The notes below the pieces were generated by a model. That model ran no database searches, was not told where the DNA came from, and was given only the letters and a program-made list of their open reading frames with translations. Made by a program: the position numbers and the translations under genes. Source: Eubacteriales bacterium (lineage in GTDB: Bacteria; Bacillota; Clostridia; Oscillospirales; CAG-382). From it: a DNA stretch of 16,499 nt. The stretch's first letter is position 1; every line of letters starts with the position of its first letter. The stretch is from positions 1-16,499 of the forward strand of contig JAQVQF010000020.1 in assembly GCA_028701715.1 (NCBI GenBank). Reading direction: 5' to 3'. Of the stretch, positions 7,468 to 14,622 are shown one piece after another.

Positions 7468-8293
7468 GACTCACCCTGATTTCGAATTTGGGATTGATGC
7501 TTTCCAAAAACGGTTTTAAGCGATTTATAATATCCGTTTTCATATCGTTTGCTTTATCCGCTTGCGCCTTCGTAAACTGCAGCCTTGCCGCGTCACGATT
7601 GATTCTCACTCTGAAATCGGAAAAGCCGAGCGAAAACAGCGTTTCTTCCGCTTTTTCGACACGCGATAGCATTTCCGCCGTTATTATATTCCCGGCATCT
7701 ATACGCGTCGCAAGACAGGAATAGGCGGGCTTGTCCCATATCGAAAGCCCGGCTTCCCTTAATACGGCACGTATTTCTTTTTTTGTAAAGCCGCAAGCTC
7801 TGAGCGGCGAAACGACGGAAAGCTCCTTGAGAGCGCGCATACCCGGACGGTCTGCCGCATCGTCGGAGGCGTTTGTGCCGTCTATGACAAGCGTATAGCC
7901 GTCCGCCGCCGCTTTTTCAATAATCATTTTAAAAATAGCTTGTTTGCAGCAATAGCAGCGGTCGGAGGGATTTGTTGCGACACGCGGTACGGAGAGTATA
8001 TCCGCATACAAAACCGTATTGTTTATACCCAAAAGCCTTGCCGTCGCCGTCGCGTCGTTGAATTCAAAGGCCGGCTGGAACGCCGTTTTTATATAATAAG
8101 GACGAATATCCGCTCCGAATTGCAGCCCGACATACAGCAGAAACGACGAATCCACACCGCCCGAAAACGCAAGAGCGCATTTGCGGTGCTGCCCGAAAAA
8201 ATATTTTATGCCGTTTATCTTATCCGTAAGCCGCAATTCCGATAACCGCTCTGTCAAAAGCTTTGAGTTCAAATCATTTACCGAATTAATCAT
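7460..8293 (-). CDS. larE: LarE: ATP-dependent sulfur transferase for nickel-pincer cofactor
   Basis: This 277-residue PP-loop protein has SGGVDSS (44-50), which adenylates the carboxylates of the LarB product before sulfur is inserted. Cysteines lie in DRCYCCK (C113, C115, C116) and in KPAYSCLATR (C193). C193 sits where L. plantarum LarE has its sacrificial cysteine. Some LarE proteins instead use a [4Fe-4S] cluster held by three cysteines, and the sequence alone does not settle which route applies. It is the first gene of larE-larB-larA. The ATG at 8293 is the only ATG before the PP-loop but has no clear ribosome site, so the exact start is uncertain. larC, needed for nickel insertion in characterised systems, is absent from the window. 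Confidence 0.9.
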   Translation of the reverse strand: MINSVNDLNSKLLTERLSELRLTDKINGIKYFFGQHRKCALAFSGGVDSSFLLYVGLQFGADIRPYYIKTAFQPAFEFNDATATARLLGINNTVLYADILSVPRVATNPSDRCYCCKQAIFKMIIEKAAADGYTLVIDGTNASDDAADRPGMRALKELSVVSPLRACGFTKKEIRAVLREAGLSIWDKPAYSCLATRIDAGNIITAEMLSRVEKAEETLFSLGFSDFRVRINRDAARLQFTKAQADKANDMKTDIINRLKPFLESINPKFEIRVSHE

Positions 8294-8370
8294 ATATCAA
8301 TACACATAAACACATATATACATACACAAATCCCCGCATACCTGTACGCTTTCGCCTGTCTGCCGATAAT

Positions 8371-8511
8371 TAATGTCCACTGAATAAATCAAAACCAAGC
8401 CGCGATGCGGCTTTCCCGGCTTTTTGATTTATTCAAGTGCAAGGTTTTTATGATTTTATGCGGCATACGCCGCATGAACAAACCGTTATACGGTTTGTTC
8501 GGCAGACCTTA
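8371..8511 (+). repeat. Palindromic mosaic repeat, copy 3 (internally shortened)
   Basis: It lies in the 333-bp gap between the divergent larE and amidase genes. It opens with TAATGTCCACTGAATAAATC like copies 1 and 2 and closes with hairpins E and F and GGCAGACCTTA. Relative to copy 2 everything between the left arm of hairpin B and the right arm of hairpin D is missing. The junction falls at the shared string GGTTTTTATG, so the arm of B fuses to the arm of D. The rest of the gap is AT-rich: 8294-8370 has an ATACACATA-like run of low complexity. At 8585-8612 a GCCATATAC plus ATACATAA pair could be a sporulation promoter but is not strong enough to call. Confidence 0.85.
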
Positions 8512-8626
8512 ATTATAACCCATAAAAAGCGAAAAATCAATACTTTTTCCGTTTTTCAGACGCGGAGTAAACATATCCTCTTTTTAGCCATATACTCTTA
8601 TATAGATACATAAAGGGGTGAATGCT

Positions 8627-9565
8627 ATGAAAATATATATCGACAACGGATATAATCCCGTCAGTGCGGAAGCGGCGGACATTTTATACGAAACAGGGCT
8701 GAGGCTGGCGTCCGCGTTAAAGCCCTACGAAATCGAAACGCGCCTGTCTTATCCGGAAAACGGCGCAAAGCAGCCCGCCGTGAACTCGAATCAGTCGGCT
8801 TCCCATATAAATGAAGCCAACGACTGGGGAGCGGATTATTACATAGGCCTGCACATAAACTCATCTCCGGATAAATTTATAACCGGTACGGGTGTCGCGG
8901 TATACAGGTCTTCGCCGGAAATCGACGGCCTTGCATATTTTATACTGGAACGCATGGCTTCGGAAACCCGGCTTCAAAACCGCGGCGTGAGCGCGAGATC
9001 CGACTGTCTGCCTCTCAGAAAAGCAAAAATGCCCGCGGCTGTCGTGGATATAGGATACATAACCAACAAAAACGATTGCGCCGTAATGTCGGAACAGCCC
9101 GAGCTTATTGCGGAGCTTATCGCCCGCGGTATCGCGGAGGGTATGTCGGCAAACGACCGAACACCCGCGCCGCCCGAGCCCGCGGATACCGCACAAGGCG
9201 ATACGCCGTCTTTCTTTCAGCTGTATCCCGCAGGTAAAAGGGATATATGCCGTCTGACAGTCAATGTTTATAAGGAAAACGCACCGCGCAAGCCCGTTGC
9301 CGACGCGAATGTAACGGTTTATCACGGCAAGGACGGAAAGCACACGCTCGTTTACCGCGGAGTTACCAATGCCGCGGGCGCGACCTTACCCATCGAGCTG
9401 CCCTGTTATTCCGACCGCTTTTGCAAAACGCCGGAAATGTTTTGCATATGCGTAAGGCATCATTGCTATATGCCGAAAAACCAATGGATTTATATCCGAA
9501 ACGAGCGTACCCTGCGGCAAACGATCGATTTGACGGAAAGGAAAATTACCGGGCGGCGCAATTAA
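8627..9565 (+). CDS. N-acetylmuramoyl-L-alanine amidase-fold (Amidase_3) protein with degenerate active site and C-terminal beta-sandwich domain
   Basis: This 312-residue protein has no signal peptide. Residues 1-175 have the Amidase_3 layout: IYIDNGYNP (3-11), a helix with E22, YYIGLHINSS (H76), GTGVAVY, and AAVVDIGYITN near 137-147. In active zinc amidases the first motif is usually DPGHGG with a His ligand, and the last has a catalytic Glu (VEIGY). Here these positions read Tyr9 and Asp141, so two of the four key residues are replaced. A Pro-rich linker (179-190) leads to a carboxypeptidase-regulatory-like beta-sandwich (about 207-303) that resembles the N-terminus of the neighbouring SleC. 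The start at 8627 has AAGGGGTG 6 nt upstream; a GTG at 8618 is inside that ribosome site. The gene converges on sleC with shared stop bases. A cortex or germination role is inferred from context. Confidence 0.72.
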   Translation: MKIYIDNGYNPVSAEAADILYETGLRLASALKPYEIETRLSYPENGAKQPAVNSNQSASHINEANDWGADYYIGLHINSSPDKFITGTGVAVYRSSPEIDGLAYFILERMASETRLQNRGVSARSDCLPLRKAKMPAAVVDIGYITNKNDCAVMSEQPELIAELIARGIAEGMSANDRTPAPPEPADTAQGDTPSFFQLYPAGKRDICRLTVNVYKENAPRKPVADANVTVYHGKDGKHTLVYRGVTNAAGATLPIELPCYSDRFCKTPEMFCICVRHHCYMPKNQWIYIRNERTLRQTIDLTERKITGRRN

Positions 9566-10806
9566 CCGAATTCGGAAAGACGGTTTACCGCGACATAAAT
9601 GCCGGATATTTTATACCAGGTGGCAAAATCGACCACTCCCGTTACGGGAAGATAAAATATCTGCTGAAAGGTGCTTACCGCGTTCTGAGTCTGGGGTCCG
9701 TAAATCCCGTCGACCCTGATCTTGGGTATCATCGGATAATTGTTTGAAATGCTGTTCAGCTGCACCTGTATGGTTCTGACATCCATCCCGGTGGAACCGA
9801 CCTGGAGCGTTTCGCCGGGGTATGAAATCGGCACGCCCTGTACCTTTTCCGCCTGCGTAAGATAAACGCTCGCGCCGTAGTAGGTTCTCAGTATGGAAAG
9901 CGCGTCCAGCCCCTGGTCTCCCAGATTTTTGGAACCCCACTGCTCCATTCCCGCGCATCTCACGCGCGAGCCGTCGCAAAACTGCGTAAACAACGGCTGA
10001 CGAATACCCGGTCTTGTGATGTAGGTGGAAAACACCTCGTCTACAATGTTCGAAATGCTATAATATATGTTCCGCCCGTAGTCAAAAAACTGATCGAACG
10101 CGGTGCTGTTGGTTATGGTAAAGTTATAGCCTCTGCCCCTGTACCATTCCGTGTACACGCGATTCAAAGCAAACGATATAATGGCGAGTATATTCGCTTT
10201 CATCGTCTCATAGGGCCAGGTGGAGTATATTTCGCAGCACGCGACGTTTGTTACGTAATCCTTAAAGGGAACCCATACGTTTCTTGCGCTCGTATCGTCG
10301 GGCCTGCCCAAATGAACCACCATAAATTCGGGGATAACCGGTTCGGGCAATACGATAAATCCGTTGCCGTCGGGCAGAGGCTTCACCTCGTCTTCGGGTA
10401 TTTTCGGTGGAAAATCCCCCCATAGGGTATTCGGTTCGATCACTATCAGCTGCTCGGGCGGCGCTTCCGCAGCCGGAACGGCATTTAAACGCACGTTTTG
10501 AATTGCGGTTTGCGTCGGCAGCAGCTGAACGCCCTCTATAACCGTGCTTATATAGCCCGGCGCCGCAACGCCGATTCTGTATTCAGCATACGGCTTTATT
10601 TGAGAAGGCTCTTGCGAAAGCTCAATCGGCGGCGTTCCCAGCTCGACCGTAACGGTTTGTCCCGCGGGATCGGTGGTGAGCTCCTCTATGGTTTCATCCT
10701 GCCTCGCTATCGTTACCGTGGCCTCGGCGACAGGCTGAGCGTTCCTGAAAGAGGTTACGCTTACATTCAGAAAGCCGATGTCTGTGTTTAATAAATTGCC
10801 GTTCAT
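9562..10806 (-). CDS. sleC: Spore cortex-lytic enzyme SleC (proenzyme)
   Basis: This 414-residue protein is close to the roughly 440 of Clostridium perfringens SleC. Its parts are an N-terminal carboxypeptidase-regulatory-like pro-region (about 12-110), a linker, a SpoIID-like lytic domain (about 160-312) and a C-terminal peptidoglycan-binding domain (about 335-400, VDGIYGPQTQNAVSTFQ). The lytic domain keeps the likely catalytic E192 (in CCEIYSTWP) and C277/C284 in CDGSRVRCAGMEQWGS, a possible metal site as in SpoIID proteins. Known SleC is stored in spores as a zymogen, is cut between pro-region and lytic domain by Csp proteases, and then hydrolyses cortex peptidoglycan. The expected cleavage zone here is the linker, about 110-160. 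AAAGGAAC about 10 nt upstream supports the start. Csp-like genes are divergently placed beyond a hairpin array. Confidence 0.9.
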   Translation of the reverse strand: MNGNLLNTDIGFLNVSVTSFRNAQPVAEATVTIARQDETIEELTTDPAGQTVTVELGTPPIELSQEPSQIKPYAEYRIGVAAPGYISTVIEGVQLLPTQTAIQNVRLNAVPAAEAPPEQLIVIEPNTLWGDFPPKIPEDEVKPLPDGNGFIVLPEPVIPEFMVVHLGRPDDTSARNVWVPFKDYVTNVACCEIYSTWPYETMKANILAIISFALNRVYTEWYRGRGYNFTITNSTAFDQFFDYGRNIYYSISNIVDEVFSTYITRPGIRQPLFTQFCDGSRVRCAGMEQWGSKNLGDQGLDALSILRTYYGASVYLTQAEKVQGVPISYPGETLQVGSTGMDVRTIQVQLNSISNNYPMIPKIRVDGIYGPQTQNAVSTFQQIFYLPVTGVVDFATWYKISGIYVAVNRLSEFG

Positions 10807-10843
10807 AATAAAGATCGTTCCTTTCAGCGTTTAATTTTCAAAT

Positions 10844-10970
10844 CGGCGGTTTGGCCGTCATACGGCGTTTTGCCGTCATACGGCGTTTTGCCGCTATGCG
10901 GCGGTTTTGCTGTCATACAGCGGTTTGCCGCTATGCGGCGTTTTGCCGCTATGCGGCGTTTTGCCGTCAA
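10844..10970. repeat. 18-bp tandem hairpin array upstream of sleC
   Basis: Six full units and flanking partial units of about 18 bp lie between the divergent sleC and the first csp gene. Each unit is TTTT (or TTT) plus a 13-nt palindrome. The cores are at 10854-10866, 10872-10884, 10890-10902, 10909-10921, 10927-10939 and 10945-10957, with a half unit at 10963. Stems come in three forms: GCCGT/ACGGC, GCCGC/GCGGC and GCTGT/ACAGC, with loops CAT or TAT. ORFs across it on either strand merely translate the repeat and are not credible genes. It lies 38 bp upstream of the sleC start and so within its leader or promoter zone. Confidence 0.88.
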
Positions 10971-11170
10971 GCATATGCTTGCTTGCTTTTTCGCTCTGTT
11001 GCTCTCATATGAAAATTTTATGTTTGCCGCATTTTTAATATTACAAAATAAAGCCTTATGACACGGTCGGGCGGACCGCGGTGAAAGATAAAAAAGCAAA
11101 AGAAAGGCGGGTGCGAGCTCATGCGGAATTTTATGCCTGTTTATGCCGTTATAAGCATGGGCGTTGATAT
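10971..11170. other. Remaining sleC/csp divergent spacer
   Basis: This stretch holds a 12-bp palindrome AAGCATATGCTT just after the array. An AT-rich part (about 11010-11055) probably contains promoters, though no clear sigma-A, -E or -G match can be defended. A small CGGTC/GACCG inverted repeat lies near 11064-11080. A 24-codon ORF starts at ATG 11121 and runs to 11195, overlapping the start of the first csp gene in another frame. Nothing else recognisable was found. Confidence 0.4.
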
Positions 11171-12862
11171 ATGGATATACAGGAGCAATTTATAAGACAA
11201 TTCCGTGCTTTCGAGCCGACGGAGAACATTGAAATAATAATAAAATATCACGGGGACCTAAACGAAATCGCCGCGCGTTTGGAAGCCGTGGCGGAAGAGC
11301 TGAATGAAAATTACGCAATAATCACCTTGCCCGTGTTCCGTATTCCGTTGATTATCGAAATACCGCAGGTCGAATTTTATGAGCTGCCCAAAACGGTTAC
11401 ATATCAGCTGCAAAGGAGCACCGACGTTACGGGCATAAGCCGAGTGCAGCAGGCAAACGGCTATAACCTTAAAGGAAGCGGAGTGCTTGTCGGAATAGTT
11501 GATTCGGGCATCGATTATACGCATCCGGACTTCCGCAACGCCGACGGCACCACGAGAATAATATACCTGTGGGACCAGACCGCCCGGGGCTCTCCCCCGA
11601 CCGGATTCCGAAGCGGTCATCTGTATACGGAGGATGATATAAACACGGCGTTATCAAGCGACAATCCTCTGACCGTGGTACCGGAGCAGGATACCATCGG
11701 TCACGGTACGGCGGTCGCCGGAGCGGCGGCGGGCAACGGTGCGGCAAGCGGCGGCATAAATACGGGAACGGCGCCGCTCGCGGAGCTTATTGTTGTCAAG
11801 CTGAGCGGAGCGGCGGGTCCCGGCTTTTCCAAAAGCACGGAAATTATGCGCGGCGTAAAATTCTGTCTCGACATTGCCGAAGGCCTTGAACGATCAATAG
11901 CCATTAACATAAGCTACGGCACAAACGAGGGAGCGCACAACGGCAGCTCACTGTTCGAGACATATTTGAATTCCGCGGCGCAGCGCTGGAAAAATGTAAT
12001 ATGCGTCGCCGCGGGAAACGAAAGAAGCGCCGGGCACCATTACGCCGGTTTAATCTCACAGGGAGAACAGCTCGTTATCGAATTCGCAGTAGGAGAAAAT
12101 ATCAGACAGCTTTACCTTTCCTGCTGGAAAAACTTTGCCGATACGTTTCAGGTCGAGCTGATAGCGCCGTCGGGAAGCTCGTCGGGTATCATATCCCCCT
12201 TAAATCGCGTGACGCGCGTCGTGCTGGATAACGTAAGAGTTATTATGCTGTACGGTCAACCGAATCATTATAATATTAATCAGGAAATTTACATAGCTCT
12301 TGAGGGTATAACCGGACCCATTCGTTCGGAAATATGGAAGCTTGTTTTTACCGGAACAAATATTGTGGACGGGAGCTTTAACATATGGCTGCCGATGACG
12401 GATATGGTTACCGAACGCACTTCGTTTCTTGTCCCGAGCCCTCTCAGCACCATTACCATACCCGCAACCGCTTACAGCGTCATAGGTGTCGGCGGTTATT
12501 CGACGTTTCAAAATACATGCGCGTTTTTTTCCGGTATGGGATTTACTTATATGACATACGGGCAGAAGCCGGACCTGATCGCGCCCGCGGTGAACGTCGT
12601 GTCCACCGCAACAGGCGGAGGCTACGACAGCTTTACGGGAACAAGCATAGCCGCTCCCTTTGTAACGGGAGCTTCCGCCTTGATGATGGAGTGGGGTCAG
12701 GTACGCAACAACGACTCGTTTCTTTACGGTCAGCGCGTCAAGTCCTTCCTCTGCAGGAACGCCACAAGGGATTTTCCGATCGATTTTCCCAACCCGGCAT
12801 GGGGGTACGGCGTTTTGAATCTTGCCGCTACGATGGATAATCTTGTTGAATTCAACCAGTAA
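11171..12862 (+). CDS. Csp-like germination protease, S8 subtilase (first of two)
   Basis: This 563-residue subtilase of the clostridial Csp/CspB type has a prodomain at about 1-95. The catalytic triad is intact: D111 (GIVDSGIDYTHP), H178 (GHGTAVAG) and S492 (GTSIAAP), with oxyanion Asn N283 (AAGNE). Between N283 and S492 lies a long insert (about 295-430) where CspB of C. perfringens carries a jelly-roll domain. Known Csp proteases activate pro-SleC in germinating spores, and sleC is the divergent neighbour. No export signal is seen, as expected for spore-packaged Csp proteins. ATG 11171 directly follows an in-frame stop and has only a weak GGGCG ribosome site. An AGGAG at 11181 lies after it, so the true start could be slightly downstream. 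It is probably cotranscribed with the next gene. Confidence 0.85.
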   Translation: MDIQEQFIRQFRAFEPTENIEIIIKYHGDLNEIAARLEAVAEELNENYAIITLPVFRIPLIIEIPQVEFYELPKTVTYQLQRSTDVTGISRVQQANGYNLKGSGVLVGIVDSGIDYTHPDFRNADGTTRIIYLWDQTARGSPPTGFRSGHLYTEDDINTALSSDNPLTVVPEQDTIGHGTAVAGAAAGNGAASGGINTGTAPLAELIVVKLSGAAGPGFSKSTEIMRGVKFCLDIAEGLERSIAINISYGTNEGAHNGSSLFETYLNSAAQRWKNVICVAAGNERSAGHHYAGLISQGEQLVIEFAVGENIRQLYLSCWKNFADTFQVELIAPSGSSSGIISPLNRVTRVVLDNVRVIMLYGQPNHYNINQEIYIALEGITGPIRSEIWKLVFTGTNIVDGSFNIWLPMTDMVTERTSFLVPSPLSTITIPATAYSVIGVGGYSTFQNTCAFFSGMGFTYMTYGQKPDLIAPAVNVVSTATGGGYDSFTGTSIAAPFVTGASALMMEWGQVRNNDSFLYGQRVKSFLCRNATRDFPIDFPNPAWGYGVLNLAATMDNLVEFNQ

Positions 12863-12869
12863 GGGGGTG
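12862..12869 (+). promoter_or_regulatory. Strong ribosome binding site of the second csp gene
   Basis: AGGGGGTG overlaps the stop of the first csp gene by one base. It has no ATG, GTG or TTG in the correct frame at a normal distance; the codon 7 nt further on is ATA (12877). It is the main evidence that translation of the second gene begins near 12877 rather than at the GTG at 12946. Confidence 0.7.
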
Positions 12870-12876
12870 CATTTTT

Positions 12877-14601
12877 ATAGAAGAAATAATTGAGAACGAG
12901 CGTAATCAAGAGCTGCTTCGGAGACTTCTGTACGATGACGCGACCGTGGATTTTATAATTCGCAGAAACAAAATAACGGAGGAACTGATAAAAAACTATG
13001 AAATCGCCGTGGCTTTTGTTGTAAGCGGACGGTATTTAATCGCCTATGCCACCGAGGAAGTATATAATGAATTCAACAAGCTGCTCGGCGTGGGCGTAAT
13101 CAGCAGCGGATCCATTGTAATGGGCTTGCTCGACAGAGCCGGCCTTGAATCGAGCGGTATATTGCAGGTTCACCGTCAGCCCTTCCTCGATCTGCGGGGT
13201 CAGGGGGTTATAATCGGCTTCGTTGACACCGGTATCGATTACACGCAGGAGGTCTTCCGTTATGAGGACGGCAGCAGTAAAATTCTGTATCTGTATGATC
13301 AGACCGTCGAAGGACCTCCTCCCCCGGATTATTATTTGGGTACCGAATACACAAACGAGCAAATAAACACAGCGTTAAGCAGCGATAATCCCTCGCTTAT
13401 TGTACCCGAAACGGATACCTCCGGTCACGGTACCTTTTTGGCGTCTGTCGCCGCTGGGCGTGAAGTCGGCGATTTTATCGGCGCGGCTCCCGACGCGGAT
13501 ATAATCGCGGTAAAGCTGCGCAGAGCAAGACCTTATTATTTAAAGCTGTTCTCTGTGCCCGAAACGCAGGAAAACGCCTACGAATCCAACGCGGTTATTT
13601 TAGGCATTGAGTATATTCTTCAGAGAGCGTTTAGCCTCAACCGTCCGGTTGTGATATGCCTTGGGCTCGGTTCAAATTTCGGCAGCCACGACGCCTATTC
13701 GATTTTTGAAAGCTATTTAAATAACATTTCAAAATTAACGGGGGTGTGCCTGTGCATAGCGGCGGGAAACGAAAGCCAGGCGAGACATCATACCGACGGC
13801 GTTATCGCCGCAGCCGGGGAAACCTTTAATATTGATATTAAGGCCGGCGAAAACGCGGGAGATATTTTTTTATCCGTATGGACGGGTGTTTCGGACAGGG
13901 TATCCGTATCCGTCCGCTCGCCTACCGGGGAGCTGGTTCCCCGGGTGCCGGCAAGGTCCGGTATGACAACCAGAACCCCCTTGATTTTAGAGGATTCGTC
14001 CGTTGAAGTTACGTATTTTTTTCCCGTCGAGGGAACAGGCGGTCAGCTGTCGGCCGTCAAAATTATCAACGCTACATCGGGTATATGGACGGTGACCGTC
14101 CACGGGGATTTGATACTGGACGGAAGATTCCATTCGTGGCTGCCGTTGACCGGTTTTGTCAGCCCCACGGTTGAATATCTTGCCGCGAATCCCAATTTTA
14201 CCATTACGGTACCGGCGACGATGGACGGCGCGATAATCTGCGGAGCGTATAATTACAGAACCGGCGGCCTATACTCCATGTCCTCATGGGGACCGACGCG
14301 AACCGGGTATCTTGCTCCCGACCTTGTCGCTCCGGGCGTGAATATCAGCGGATTTTATCCGTACGGGCCGGGAACCATGGACGGCACCAGCGTGGCGACC
14401 GCAATCACCTCCGGCGCCGCTGCTCTTATGCTGCAATGGGGTATTGTCAAAGGCAACGACGTCGCGCTCAGCACATATCAGATACGGGCGTATCTTGTCC
14501 GCGGCTGCGACAGAAGCGAAAGCATGGCTTATCCCAACAACCGCTGGGGTTACGGCAGCCTGAATCTGTACAGATCATTTCAGCTGATGCGCGAAATATA
14601 A
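12877..14601 (+). CDS. Csp-like germination protease, S8 subtilase (second of two), probable ATA start
   Basis: This protein is 574 residues if read from ATA 12877, or 551 from the first standard codon, GTG 12946. The triad is intact in GTG-based numbering: D94 (GFVDTGIDYT), H161 (SGHGTFLAS), S482 (DGTSVATA) and oxyanion N275 (AAGNES). The insert domain at about 290-430 again fits the Csp jelly-roll. The segment just before the GTG (LLYDDATVDFIIRR) matches the short acidic stretch that precedes the prodomain strand in this family, so the protein should start upstream. A strong ribosome site sits at 12862-12869 and the GTG has none. Similarity to the first gene (for example INTALSSDNP in both) indicates tandem duplication. 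The likely role is SleC activation or germinant signalling, as with CspA/CspC. Confidence 0.82.
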   Translation: MEEIIENERNQELLRRLLYDDATVDFIIRRNKITEELIKNYEIAVAFVVSGRYLIAYATEEVYNEFNKLLGVGVISSGSIVMGLLDRAGLESSGILQVHRQPFLDLRGQGVIIGFVDTGIDYTQEVFRYEDGSSKILYLYDQTVEGPPPPDYYLGTEYTNEQINTALSSDNPSLIVPETDTSGHGTFLASVAAGREVGDFIGAAPDADIIAVKLRRARPYYLKLFSVPETQENAYESNAVILGIEYILQRAFSLNRPVVICLGLGSNFGSHDAYSIFESYLNNISKLTGVCLCIAAGNESQARHHTDGVIAAAGETFNIDIKAGENAGDIFLSVWTGVSDRVSVSVRSPTGELVPRVPARSGMTTRTPLILEDSSVEVTYFFPVEGTGGQLSAVKIINATSGIWTVTVHGDLILDGRFHSWLPLTGFVSPTVEYLAANPNFTITVPATMDGAIICGAYNYRTGGLYSMSSWGPTRTGYLAPDLVAPGVNISGFYPYGPGTMDGTSVATAITSGAAALMLQWGIVKGNDVALSTYQIRAYLVRGCDRSESMAYPNNRWGYGSLNLYRSFQLMREI

Positions 14602-14622
14602 ACAGAAAACCAATATATGCAG

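Noticed and set aside
8294..8370. Nickel/cobalt (NiCo) riboswitch ahead of larE
   Set aside because: The stretch is low-complexity and AT-rich, without the conserved G-rich internal loops or paired helices of that riboswitch.
8618..8626. GTG start for the amidase-like gene
   Set aside because: The GTG is part of the AAGGGGTG ribosome site that serves the ATG at 8627.
10844..10970. CRISPR array
   Set aside because: Units are 18 bp head-to-tail with no unique spacers, and no cas genes are present.
10824..11099. Minus-strand ORF rich in KRRIAA repeats, and the plus-strand ORF at 10870-11061
   Set aside because: Both are translations of the 18-bp hairpin array (18 bp is six codons). Neither has a recognisable domain or a good ribosome site.
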